Shown one piece after another: positions 1 to 8,386 of a DNA stretch of 56,252 nt. The first letter of the stretch is position 1. Each line of letters opens with the position of its first letter. Position numbers and translations under genes: made by a program. The notes under the pieces are model-generated. The model saw nothing but the letters and a program-made list of their open reading frames with translations. It did not search any database and was not told where the DNA came from. Where the stretch lies: positions 1 to 56,252 of the forward strand of contig NZ_AXBD01000006.1 in the NCBI RefSeq assembly GCF_000473145.1, read 5' to 3'. This DNA is from Leisingera daeponensis DSM 23529 (lineage in GTDB: Bacteria > Pseudomonadota > Alphaproteobacteria > Rhodobacterales > Rhodobacteraceae).

Positions 1-120
1 GAGGAGAGGAGGGACGGCCGGGGGCTGCAGGTGGCCGGGAGGCACGAGGAGGGGGGGAGCGTGCCGGCTGGGCCTTGCGCCTCGGGGCGAAGCGCGGGGG
101 GGAGATGCGGGGGGCCGGGG

Positions 121-336
121 TCAGCCGAAATAGGGGCGCGGCGAGTAATAGGCCAGCTGCGGTCCGGCGGCCAGGCGCTCGCGCTGTTCCAGCGCCCACT
201 GGCAGGCGGTGCAGCCCAGCACCCCGGCGACCGGGTAGATCAGGGCCAGGGCCAGCAGCGGCAGGCCCAGGAGAAAGCCCGCGGCCACGGCTGCCAGGCT
301 TGCGGTGATGCCGGTGAGGGTGCTGATCAGGGTCAT
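121..336 (-). CDS. Small two-helix membrane protein, unknown function
   Basis: A 71-residue protein. The ATG at 336 is chosen because it follows AGGAGA at good spacing; a longer frame upstream has no comparable ribosome site and reads as arginine-rich shadow. Residues about 3-38 are almost wholly hydrophobic and would form one or two membrane segments. The tail is short and polar, with two cysteines (GCTAC) and a Tyr/Pro-rich C-terminus ending PRPYFG. I do not recognise a family. It lies downstream of the HlyD gene on the same strand after a gap of nearly 300 bases, so it may be a separate transcript. Confidence 0.5.
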   Translation of the reverse strand: MTLISTLTGITASLAAVAAGFLLGLPLLALALIYPVAGVLGCTACQWALEQRERLAAGPQLAYYSPRPYFG

Positions 337-630
337 GGGCGTGTCTCCTGCGGTGTGTGTTTTTGCGGTCAGTGTTTTTTGGTCTGTGTGTCTTGGCGGC
401 AGCTGGCTGTGTCTGCCTGTTGAAACCTTTCTAGCATGGCGGCCCCGGCGGCGCTGCTGCACCAAAGGATAGGACGGGGGTGCTGAGGGCTATCCTGTGC
501 CCGCCATGGGTCAGGCGGCCCCGCCTTTCCGGGCCCCCGGCCTGCGGCAGGGAGCAGGCAGGCGGGTCAGGCAGGCCCGGACAGGCTGCGGCCCTCCCCC
601 CGGAACCGCGGCCCTCCTGGCTGGGCAGCG

Positions 631-2046
631 TCAGCCGCTGCCTTCCTTCAAGGCCTGCGACATGCTGGAGAGCACCGGGCTGATCAGGTAGTCGGCCAGC
701 GTCTGGCGGCCGGTTTCGATCATCGCCTGGGCCGGCATGCCGGGCAGGGTTTTCACATTGGGCAGGGCGGCCAGATCCGCCGCATCGATGCGGATGTGCA
801 CCGGGTAATAGGGCTGGCCGGTCATCTGGTCGATGCTGCTGCCCGCGGCCACCATCACCACCTCGCCGGTCACTGGCGGGGTCGAGCGGAAGCTGTAGGC
901 GGTGAGCTGCACCCGCGCCAGGCTGCCCTCGGAGACCTCGTCGATATCGGCCACCGCCACCCGGGTTTCCACCAGCAGGCCGGCATCCTCGGGCATCAGC
1001 TCCAGGATGGTCTGGCCGGGATCCACCACCTGGCCCAGGGTGTTGATGCTGAGCCCGACCACCCGGCCGTCGCGCGGGGCGCGGATGATCTGGCGCTCGG
1101 CCACGTCGAGGGTGGCGTCCAGGCGCTGGTGCAGATCCAGCAGCTGCTCCTGCACGTCCTGGCTTTCGGCGGCGATCCGCGCCGCCCGGTCGCGGCCGGC
1201 CTGCAGCCGCCGCTCCTCCATCTCGCCGATCTGCTCCAGCACGTTGCCGCGGTCGCTTTCCATCGCGCCAAGGGTGCCGAGGAGGCCGCTCTGCTGCATC
1301 TGCCGCTGGCTGATGCGGGTCTTCGGCACCAGCCCCTTTTCGAACAGCCCGCCGAGGTCCGACAGTTCCTCCTGCACCAGCGCCAGCTGCTCCTCGGTGG
1401 CCCGGATGCGGGCATCGCGGCCCTTGAGCTGGTCGTTGAGCTGGGTGATGCGGCCCTGGAGGATCTCCATCTGGCCCTGGTAGAGCGCCCGGTTGGAGCT
1501 GAGCAGGTCGCGCTGCACCGCCACCAGCTGCGCCAGCTCCGGCATCCGGGCGATGAGCTGCTGCAGTTCGGGGCCGGTCTGCAGGCTGTCCGTGCCCTTC
1601 AGCTCCGCGTCGAGCCGGGCCTGCTGCGCCAGCAGGCTGGCCCGCTGGCCGTTCAGGATCGCCAGCTGCGCCTCGATGCGGCGGCCGTCGAGCCGGGCGA
1701 TCACCTGGCCCTTGGCGACCCGGCTGCCCTCGGTGATGTTCAGCTCGCGCAGGATGCCGCCTTCCAGATGCTGCACCGCCAGCCGGTCGCCGGCCACGTT
1801 GAAGGCGCCGGGCGCCACCACCGCGCTGGTCAGCTCCGCCTGGGTGGCCCAGAACACCAGCCCGCCGAACAGGCCGAAGCCGCAGACCGCCATCCACAGC
1901 ACCAGCTGGCGCACCCGGGTCGGCGGCCGCCCCGGCAGCGCCACATCCAGGCTGCCGCCGGCGGGCATCAGGTCGCGAAAGCCGCTCTTGGCCGCGGCGC
2001 GGCCGGTCTCTGCCGGGCTGCGGCTGTCATGTTCCACCAGGCTCAT
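631..2046 (-). CDS. Type I secretion membrane fusion (adaptor) protein, HlyD/PrtE family
   Basis: Periplasmic adaptor that links an inner-membrane ABC exporter to a TolC-like outer-membrane channel. The 471 residues are normal for the PrtE/AprE/HlyD group. One membrane segment lies at about 46-68. A half lipoyl/biotinyl-like motif follows (LEGGILRELNITEGS, about 94-108), then a long Gln/Glu/Leu-rich coiled coil at about 130-330. The second half-motif begins near IIRAPRDGRVVG. The C-terminal segment GMPAQAMIETGRQTLADYL is a typical PrtE-type signature. Its ATG overlaps the exporter stop (ATGA), so the two are translationally coupled. No TolC gene is in the window. Family call is firm; the substrate is inferred from the adjacent rtx gene. 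Confidence 0.93.
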   Translation of the reverse strand: MSLVEHDSRSPAETGRAAAKSGFRDLMPAGGSLDVALPGRPPTRVRQLVLWMAVCGFGLFGGLVFWATQAELTSAVVAPGAFNVAGDRLAVQHLEGGILRELNITEGSRVAKGQVIARLDGRRIEAQLAILNGQRASLLAQQARLDAELKGTDSLQTGPELQQLIARMPELAQLVAVQRDLLSSNRALYQGQMEILQGRITQLNDQLKGRDARIRATEEQLALVQEELSDLGGLFEKGLVPKTRISQRQMQQSGLLGTLGAMESDRGNVLEQIGEMEERRLQAGRDRAARIAAESQDVQEQLLDLHQRLDATLDVAERQIIRAPRDGRVVGLSINTLGQVVDPGQTILELMPEDAGLLVETRVAVADIDEVSEGSLARVQLTAYSFRSTPPVTGEVVMVAAGSSIDQMTGQPYYPVHIRIDAADLAALPNVKTLPGMPAQAMIETGRQTLADYLISPVLSSMSQALKEGSG

Positions 2047-3818
2047 GCGCTTGCTCCTTTATGGCCGGGCGCGTTCGCGGTTTGCCCGGTGCTGCCCCCT
2101 TCCGCGTTGCGGTGGCGGAAGGGGGCGATTTTGGGATCGCCGGGATGCGCCCGGGCGGCCATCGGCTGGGCGGCCGCCTCGATCACCTGGCGCGCCTCGC
2201 CGAAGCGGGCGATGCGGCCCTGCTGCAAGAGCGCCGCATGGCTGACCCGGCGCAGCAGGCTGAGCCGGTGGGTCACCGCCACCACCGCGGCGCCGCGGGC
2301 GCAGGCTTCCTCGATGGCGGTGGCCAGCGCCTCCTCGCCCTCGGGGTCGAGATTGGCGTTGGGCTCGTCCAGCACGATCAGCTTGCGGTCGCCGAAGAAG
2401 GCGCGCGCCAGGCCGATGCGCTGGCGCTGGCCTGCCGACAGGAACTCGCCGCGCGGGCCGACCTCGGCGTTGTAGCCGCCGGGCAGCGCCAGGATCATCT
2501 CATGCACCTGCGCCAGCTTGGCGGCCGCCACCACATCCGAGGGTTTGGCGTCCGGGTCCATCAGCGCGATGTTTTCCGCCACCGTGCCCTGGAACAGCTC
2601 CACCCGCTGCGGCAGGAAGCCGATATGCTGGCCGATCTGCGCCGGATCCCAGTCGGTGAGGGCGGCATCGTCGATGCGGATATGGCCGCGCACCAAGGGC
2701 TGCAGGCCTGCCAGCGCATGGGCCAGCGTGGTCTTGCCGGCGCCGGAGGGGCCGATCAGCCCCAGCGACTGGCCCGGCTTCAGCTCCAGCGTGATGTCCA
2801 GCAAGACCGGCTCCGGCCGCCCCGGCAGCACCACGGTGGCATTTTCCACCGACAGCCGGCCCTCGGGCGCGGGCAGCTCCAGCCGCTCCGGCGCGGCGCC
2901 GAGATGGGTGAGGAAGTCATTCAGCCGCCCGTGCGCGCCGCGCGCCTTCAAAAAGCCGCGCCAGCCGGCGATCGACTGCTCCACCGGCGCCGCGGCGCGG
3001 CCCAGCAGGATCGAGGAGGCAATCATCAGCCCCGGCGTCAGCTGGCTGTTGATCACCAGCACCACGCCCACGCCCAGCACCGCGATCTGCAGCCCCATCC
3101 GCACCGCCTTGGCCAGCGAGGTCATCAGCGCCACCCGGTCGGTGGCCAGGGTGTTGAAGACCAGGGCGGAGAACGCCTTGAGCTGCCAGCGCCGGATCAG
3201 CGGCGCGGTCTTGCCCATGGCGTGGATCAGCCCGGCATTGGCCATCATCTCCGCCACTGCGGCATTGGTCTCGGCGGCCTGTTTGCCGGCCGTCTCCAAG
3301 GGTTTGCGGGCCATCATCTCGCTGAGCAGCCCGAGGCTGAACAGCAGCGCGATGCCGACCAGCGCCACCGCGCCCAGGACCGGGCTGAACATGAAGATCA
3401 GCGCCAGGAAGATCACCGACCAGGGCGCGTCCAGAAGCGCCAGGAACACCGGGCTGGTGACAAAGCCGCGCAGCTCCTGGATGTCGCGGATGGGTTCGGC
3501 GCGGGACAGGTGCGGCGGCAGGCGGCCGCTGATCATGCCGTCCAGCACCACCGGGCTGAGCCGCGCCTCCAGCCGCGATCCGAGCCGCGCCACCAGGCGC
3601 TGGCGGATCATGTCGAACAGAAAAAAGAACACCAGCGCAATCGCTGCGCCGGTGGTCAAGGCAATCAAGGTTGGAATGCTGCCCGAGGCCATGACCCGGG
3701 CAAACAGTTGCAGCATGTAGAGCGGCGCTGTCAGGACAAGGAGGTTCACAAAGATGCTTGCCGTGAAGATGGCGGCAAGCACGCCCCGCTGGCCATCAAA
3801 TACCCGTCTTACCTTCAT
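2043..3818 (-). CDS. Type I secretion ABC exporter (permease fused to ATPase), PrtD/AprD-like
   Basis: Inner-membrane ATP-driven exporter for proteins with an uncleaved C-terminal signal. The start at 3818 gives MKVRRVFDG and 591 residues, the usual PrtD length. The upstream extension runs through the rtx-exporter gap and is rejected. There is no N-terminal C39-peptidase-like domain. Membrane helices fall at about 12-38, 49-68, 125-165 and 240-275. In the ATPase domain, Walker A GPSGAGKTT is at 356-364, Walker B LIVLDE at about 480-485 and the H-loop VTHR at 515-518. The signature reads LSAGQ at 460-464 rather than LSGGQ. It follows the rtx gene after a GC-rich hairpin and overlaps the hlyD start by 4 bases. 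Confidence 0.94.
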   Translation of the reverse strand: MKVRRVFDGQRGVLAAIFTASIFVNLLVLTAPLYMLQLFARVMASGSIPTLIALTTGAAIALVFFFLFDMIRQRLVARLGSRLEARLSPVVLDGMISGRLPPHLSRAEPIRDIQELRGFVTSPVFLALLDAPWSVIFLALIFMFSPVLGAVALVGIALLFSLGLLSEMMARKPLETAGKQAAETNAAVAEMMANAGLIHAMGKTAPLIRRWQLKAFSALVFNTLATDRVALMTSLAKAVRMGLQIAVLGVGVVLVINSQLTPGLMIASSILLGRAAAPVEQSIAGWRGFLKARGAHGRLNDFLTHLGAAPERLELPAPEGRLSVENATVVLPGRPEPVLLDITLELKPGQSLGLIGPSGAGKTTLAHALAGLQPLVRGHIRIDDAALTDWDPAQIGQHIGFLPQRVELFQGTVAENIALMDPDAKPSDVVAAAKLAQVHEMILALPGGYNAEVGPRGEFLSAGQRQRIGLARAFFGDRKLIVLDEPNANLDPEGEEALATAIEEACARGAAVVAVTHRLSLLRRVSHAALLQQGRIARFGEARQVIEAAAQPMAARAHPGDPKIAPFRHRNAEGGSTGQTANAPGHKGASA

Positions 3819-3933
3819 TGTCGTAGCCCCCCGGCTGCACGAAGTGAAGTTATGAAATCTGGAGAACAGCGCCCTGGTCCAAGGATGCAATCCTTGGCCG
3901 GGGACCAAATCGCTGTCCTGAACCAGGGCTGGA

Positions 3934-3959
3934 CGGGCCCGGGGGAAACCCCGGGCCCG
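3934..3959 (-). terminator. GC-rich hairpin between the rtx gene and the exporter gene
   Basis: An inverted repeat with an 11-base-pair perfect stem (CGGGCCCGGGG pairing with its complement) and a 4-base loop. It starts 14 bases downstream of the rtx stop. No T-run follows on the minus strand. It is therefore better seen as an attenuator or RNA 3'-end protector than as a full terminator. It would allow much more substrate than exporter to be made from one promoter. Confidence 0.55.
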
Positions 3960-3972
3960 CCGTTCCTAAGGC

Positions 3973-6411
3973 TCAGACGGCAGTGGGACCCCAGATGTTG
4001 TCGTAGCTGTCGTCAAAGCCGGTATCGGAGGTCAGCACCCGGATCGCCTCGTAAGAGCCCGCATCGCCGGTGGTGACCGCGTTGATGCCGACGCCGCCGA
4101 TCGGGACAGCGTCCTGGCCGAGCGAGGTGAACGGCGCCTCGTTGCCGGTCAGGCCGAGGATGTTCACCGTGGCGCCGCCCGCGCTGATCTGCGTGTCGGT
4201 GCCATTGTCGGTGACGGTGGCACCGCCGCCGTCGAGCGCCCCGAAGGCATCCTGCGCCGAGGTGCCGAGACCGCCGCCCACGTTGGTGACACGGAACAGC
4301 AGCACGTCGTGGTCCTGATCGATGTCGAAGTCGTGGATGGTGTCGGTGCCGTCGTTGGACGAGAAGGTGGCGCCATCCCATTCCAGATCGATGATGAAGA
4401 CATCCTTGCCGTCGCCGCCGTACAGCCGGTCACGGCCGGCGCCGCCTTTCAGGAAGTCGTTGTAGTCGCCGGCGCCGCCGGACAGGGTGTCGTTGCCGTT
4501 GCCGCCGTCCAGGAAGTCGCCGCCGGTGCCGCCGTCCAGGCGGTCGTCGCCGGCTTCGCCGTAGAGGCAGTCACGGTCGGCGCCGCCGTTCAGGTAGTCG
4601 TCGCCGTCGCCGCCCTGCAGCACGTCCTTGCCGCTGCCGCCAAGCACCTTGTCGTTGCCGTCGTTGCCGTCGAGGAAGTCGTCGCCATCGTTGCCTTTGA
4701 CGGTGTCTCTGCCGTCGCCGCCATGGGCCACGTCATTGCCGTCGCCGCCCTTGACCTTGTCGTTGCCTTCCTCGCCGTAGAGGAAGTCATTGCCCTCATC
4801 GCCGCAGACAATGTCGTTGCCGGTGCCGCCCCAGGCCTTGTCGGAATCCTCACCGCCTTTGATGGTGTCATCGCCGGCGTCGCCATAGAGACGGTCATGG
4901 CCTTCATTGCCGAGCACCCAGTCGTCGCCGTCGTTGCCGTGCAGCAGATCGTTGCCCTTGCGGCCATAGAGCCGGTCATTGCCGTCGCCGCCGTAGCCTT
5001 CGTCGTCGCCGCGGCCGCCGATGATGACGTCATTGCCGCCTTCGCCGAACATGGTGTCGTCGCCGCCGCCGCCGCGGATCCGGTCATTGCCGTCCGGGCC
5101 TTCGTCGATCGGGGTGTAGCAGTCCGGGCAGTCGACTTCTTTCAGCCCTTCATCCGTCGGGGCATGGTTGCTGTCGGCAGCCGTGGCCTGCTCATCGTCG
5201 TCGCAGCAATCCCAGTCGATCTCGTAGCCGTTGACGTCGGCGCCGAGGTTGGTGCCGCTGTCGCCGAAGATCAGGTCGCCCTGGGCGCCGCCTTCCAGCA
5301 CGTCGTTGTTGGAGCCGCCGCGCATGGTGTCGTGGCCGGCGCCGCCGTTGACGTCATCGCGGCCTGCGCCGCCATCCATCAGGTCGTCGCCGCGGCCGCC
5401 CTGCATCAGGTCGTCGTCGTCTTCACCGAACATGCTGTCGTTGCCGCCCTGGCCGTCCATGGTGTCGTTGCCGTCACCGCCCAGCATGCAGTCGTCGCCG
5501 TCGACCTGCTCGTCCTTGTTGCCGGTGCCGTTGTCGGCGCCGAAATCAAGGTCGTCATTCTGCGACTGGCGCTCGTCGCCGAACATCTCGTCATCGCCGC
5601 TGCCGCCGATCACCAGGTCGTCGCCGAGGCCGCCTGCCATGCGGTCATTGCCGCCCTGGCCGTTCATCCGGTCGTTGCCGTCGCGGCCGTACATGGTGTC
5701 GTCGCCGTCCTTGGCGGTTTCGCCGGACTGGCCCATGTCGCCCCACATCCAGTCGTCGCCGCCTTCGCCGTCCATGCAGTCGTCGCCGAGCTCGCCATAG
5801 AGGTAGTCGCCGCGGTCGCCGTCGGCATAGCTGTAGTTGCCGTCCGCATCATCGCCGAAGATGTGGTCGTCACCCTTGCCGCCGAAGACGGTGTCGCTTT
5901 CCTCGCCGCCCAAGAGGGTGTCATTGCCGGTCTCGCCGTCGATGTAATCGCAGCCTTCCTCGCCGTCGATCCAGTCGTCGCCGTCGTCGATGTATTTCTG
6001 GCCGTAGATCGGCACCTGGTATTCTTCCCAGGTGTCCTGATTGACCTTGGTTTCATAGCCGGTGATCACCTGCACGTAATGGCCCTTGCCGTCGGCATTG
6101 CCGCCGAACAGGTAGTCATTGCCGGTGCCGCCTTCGATCGCATCGTCGCCGTCCTGGCCTTCGATGTAATCCTGGCCGGCTTCGCCATCGAGCCGGTTGT
6201 TGCGCTCGTTGCCGTAGACGGCGTCATCGCCGGCCCCGGCCTTGGCATTGTCGCCGGCGTCGTGGTCGTTCAGGTCGATCACATTGCCGTCGGTGCCGCC
6301 GCGCTCGGTGGTGCCGTCGTTGTAATTCGGGTCGAACTTGTTGTCGCTGAAGATGATCTCGCAATCCGGATTGCAGACTTCCCAATCTGAGGTTCTGTCC
6401 TTGATACCCAT
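3973..6411 (-). CDS. RTX-type calcium-binding repeat protein, probable type I secretion substrate
   Basis: An 812-residue acidic protein consisting almost entirely of glycine-aspartate nonapeptide repeats (GGxGNDxLxG type) from about residue 50 to 700. Repeats of this kind fold into calcium-bound beta-rolls outside the cell. The start at 6411 is set by AGGAGG just upstream. The last 110 residues lack repeats and form a Gly/Thr-rich beta region likely to hold the C-terminal secretion signal. There is no signal peptide and no recognisable enzymatic domain, so it may be a structural matrix or surface-layer component. Unusual for the family, it has about 11 cysteines, including CNPDC near the N-terminus and, in a repeat-free insert near 410-445, CC and CPDC. 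It is first in order with the exporter and adaptor. Confidence 0.88.
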   Translation of the reverse strand: MGIKDRTSDWEVCNPDCEIIFSDNKFDPNYNDGTTERGGTDGNVIDLNDHDAGDNAKAGAGDDAVYGNERNNRLDGEAGQDYIEGQDGDDAIEGGTGNDYLFGGNADGKGHYVQVITGYETKVNQDTWEEYQVPIYGQKYIDDGDDWIDGEEGCDYIDGETGNDTLLGGEESDTVFGGKGDDHIFGDDADGNYSYADGDRGDYLYGELGDDCMDGEGGDDWMWGDMGQSGETAKDGDDTMYGRDGNDRMNGQGGNDRMAGGLGDDLVIGGSGDDEMFGDERQSQNDDLDFGADNGTGNKDEQVDGDDCMLGGDGNDTMDGQGGNDSMFGEDDDDLMQGGRGDDLMDGGAGRDDVNGGAGHDTMRGGSNNDVLEGGAQGDLIFGDSGTNLGADVNGYEIDWDCCDDDEQATAADSNHAPTDEGLKEVDCPDCYTPIDEGPDGNDRIRGGGGDDTMFGEGGNDVIIGGRGDDEGYGGDGNDRLYGRKGNDLLHGNDGDDWVLGNEGHDRLYGDAGDDTIKGGEDSDKAWGGTGNDIVCGDEGNDFLYGEEGNDKVKGGDGNDVAHGGDGRDTVKGNDGDDFLDGNDGNDKVLGGSGKDVLQGGDGDDYLNGGADRDCLYGEAGDDRLDGGTGGDFLDGGNGNDTLSGGAGDYNDFLKGGAGRDRLYGGDGKDVFIIDLEWDGATFSSNDGTDTIHDFDIDQDHDVLLFRVTNVGGGLGTSAQDAFGALDGGGATVTDNGTDTQISAGGATVNILGLTGNEAPFTSLGQDAVPIGGVGINAVTTGDAGSYEAIRVLTSDTGFDDSYDNIWGPTAV

Positions 6412-6611
6412 GGTAAACGTCCTCCTCGTTAACTGTAACTGTGCGGGGCGGGGCAGCCTGTGCCGCCCGGGTGCTTGCCCCTGCCGCGCGGTCTGCCGCG
6501 GGTGCGGCTGCTGCGGCGGCGGTGTGACAAAGGCGCCGTGATGCCTTCCGCTGGTATTGCAGCGCATCCGCGCCGCTGCCGATGCCCCCAAATGGGGACA
6601 AAATCAGCGCT

Positions 6612-7319
6612 TTAGCCGCCGCGGCCCAGCCAGCCGGCCAGGGCCGGCGCGGCGCTGTCCGCCAGCGCCAGCAGCGGCGCGTGCCACCAGGCGCCCGCCG
6701 CCAGCGCGGCCGCCAGCGCCAGCGCCGCCGCCACCCCCCGCGGCCAGCGGCGGCGCGGCTTGGGCGCGGCTTGGGCCAGCGCCTCGGCCACCGCAGCCTT
6801 CAGCACCGGCTCCAGCTCGATCCTGAGCGCGCCTTCCATCCGGTTCACCGCCGTCTCCAGCTGGTCGATGCGGGCGCTCAGCGCGGCGCGGTCGGCGGCC
6901 GCCTTCTGCGCCGCCTGCGCGCCCAGCCCCTCGTTCAGGGTGGTGAACATCTCCGCGATGCGCTTGTGCAGCGCCACCAGGTCGGCCTGGGCCGCCAGCG
7001 GCGGCGCGTCCGGCCCGCCCTGGCGCAGGGCGTTTGCGATCTGCGCCAGCACCGCAGCGCTGAGCCGCGGCGGCGGCGCCGGCCTGTCCGGAGCGGCCTG
7101 CGCCTGCGCCGGTTCAGAGGCGGCCTGTCCAGAGGCGGCCTGTCCAGAGGCGGCCTGTCCAGAGGCGGCCTGTCCAGTGGCGGCCTGTGCCGGGGCGGCC
7201 TGTCCGGAAGGGGCCTGTTCAGAAGAGGCCTGGGCCGGGCGGGGCCGGGCCGGGCGGGCGGGGCTGCCGGCCGGGGCGGGCGGGCCCTGCACCGGGGCTT
7301 CCAGCGTCAGCTTGTTCAT
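6612..7319 (-). CDS. Ala/Pro-rich membrane-anchored coiled-coil protein with GQAAS repeats
   Basis: A 235-residue protein with no recognised family. From the N-terminus it has a Pro/Ala-rich region (1-75) with about seven five-residue GQAAS-like repeats. A helical segment rich in Ala, Leu, Gln and Glu follows (about 85-185) and looks like a coiled coil. After a basic stretch (PKPRRRWPR) there is one hydrophobic segment at about 195-215 and a short tail. It could be C-terminally anchored in the inner membrane with the coiled coil in the cytoplasm. The start codon overlaps the stop of the upstream LuxR gene (ATGA), so it is translationally coupled to a regulator and may modulate or tether it. 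That role is inference only. Confidence 0.6.
   Translation of the reverse strand: MNKLTLEAPVQGPPAPAGSPARPARPRPAQASSEQAPSGQAAPAQAATGQAASGQAASGQAASGQAASEPAQAQAAPDRPAPPPRLSAAVLAQIANALRQGGPDAPPLAAQADLVALHKRIAEMFTTLNEGLGAQAAQKAAADRAALSARIDQLETAVNRMEGALRIELEPVLKAAVAEALAQAAPKPRRRWPRGVAAALALAAALAAGAWWHAPLLALADSAAPALAGWLGRGG
7121..7225 (-). repeat. 15-bp in-frame tandem repeat, about seven units
   Basis: Seven consecutive 15-base units of the form CGGCCTGTCCAGAGG (plus-strand reading). The first three are identical and the last four diverge. On the coding strand each unit encodes a GQAAS-like pentapeptide. The unit length keeps frame, so slippage would change protein length without truncation. Confidence 0.85.
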
Positions 7320-8386
7320 GACGCCCTCCCCAGCGAGGCCTGCCAGGTCAGCCGCTGCGCCATCTCGGCGCGGCCGGCCGACTGCAGCTTGGCCAGCACC
7401 CGCTTGGCATAGGTGTTGAAGGTCTGCTCCTTGAGGCCCGCGATATGCGCCGCCTCGCGGTTGGACAGCCCCAGCTGGATGAGCGCCGCCACCCGCGCCT
7501 CGGCCGGCGACAGCCCCATCTTCTGGGCCAGCATCTCGATGCGGGTGCGGTCGGGCTGGCGCGGCAGGATCGCCACCACCAGCGGCTGATCGGCGCCGGC
7601 GCAGCGGTAGCGGGTCAGCGACACCGGCAGCCGCATGCCGCTCTGGCGGTCCTCCAGGAACAGGATCAGCTCGCGCGGGCCGCGGGCGCTGCCGCGGCGC
7701 GAGCGGGCGCATTCGGCCACCGCCGCGTAAAACCCCGCGGTCTCGCCCGGGCGGGCGCAGCTGAGGCGGCCGCCCTGGTCGCTGAGCAGGTCGCCGCCCT
7801 CCAGCATGTCGCGCCCCGATTCATTGCAATGCAGCAGCCGGCCCTCGCCGTCGAGCACCAGCACCGCAGAGTCGGTCTTCTTGGAAATGGTCCACAACAG
7901 CGCGCTGGTCACCGCCGCCTGGGTCTCGCCCGCCAGCTCGCGCAAGCTGTCCTCGCGCAGCACCGGCCAGATCGCCTGCAGGATGTCGCCGCAATGGGCA
8001 TCATGGGGGCCGCCTTCGAGTTTCAGGGCGATCAGATCCTCGCTGCCGTCCTCGAAGCCGCAGGAAAACAGCGTCCAGCCGCGGCCTGCGGCGAGGTCCG
8101 CCGCCAGCTCCGCGGGCAGCAGCGCCGCCAGCGCCCGCGCCGCCGCTCCCCCCGGGCGGCGGCGGCGGAAGCTGCTGGCGGTGCCGGGCTGCAGCTGGCG
8201 CCGCAGCGCCGCCGCGGCGGTGTCCGGACAGGCCGCGCCAAGTGCCCCGGAACTGGTCAGGACCGGCGCGCGCCGGTGCCCCGGCTGGACCAGGGCCTGC
8301 GTTGTCAGAGAAGAGATTTGCCTTTGAAAAGACCGTGAAAATACCAACCTGCCCGCTTGCGCAGCGGACGCACTCAACACACCCAT
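7316..8386 (-). CDS. LuxR-family transcriptional regulator
   Basis: A 356-residue DNA-binding regulator. The C-terminal LuxR/FixJ-type helix-turn-helix is at about 292-346: LSPAEARVAALIQLGLSN, then REAAHIAG and the recognition helix around TFNTYAKRVLAKL. The middle (about 160-285) resembles a PAS-like sensory fold, with a VLVLDGEGRLLHCNESG segment. No ligand can be named and there is no receiver domain. The start at 8386 is preferred because GGGGGG lies 4-9 bases upstream; an ATG at 8401 is possible. It is divergent from a second LuxR gene and overlaps the downstream coiled-coil gene by 4 bases. Next to the rtx/T1SS genes and the rhamnose operon, it is a plausible attachment regulator (inference). 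Confidence 0.82.
   Translation of the reverse strand: MGVLSASAAQAGRLVFSRSFQRQISSLTTQALVQPGHRRAPVLTSSGALGAACPDTAAAALRRQLQPGTASSFRRRRPGGAAARALAALLPAELAADLAAGRGWTLFSCGFEDGSEDLIALKLEGGPHDAHCGDILQAIWPVLREDSLRELAGETQAAVTSALLWTISKKTDSAVLVLDGEGRLLHCNESGRDMLEGGDLLSDQGGRLSCARPGETAGFYAAVAECARSRRGSARGPRELILFLEDRQSGMRLPVSLTRYRCAGADQPLVVAILPRQPDRTRIEMLAQKMGLSPAEARVAALIQLGLSNREAAHIAGLKEQTFNTYAKRVLAKLQSAGRAEMAQRLTWQASLGRAS

Noticed and set aside
1..120. Possible gene at the left edge
   Set aside because: G-rich plus strand with frames lacking coding character; no domain or start signal is visible.
796..4076. Long plus-strand frames opposite hlyD and the ABC exporter
   Set aside because: His/Arg/Gln-rich shadows of well-supported minus-strand genes.
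4309..6390. Plus-strand 693-codon frame of Val/Ala repeats
   Set aside because: Exact antisense image of the RTX repeats; hydrophobic composition is the complement of Asp/Gly/Asn codons. No ribosome site.
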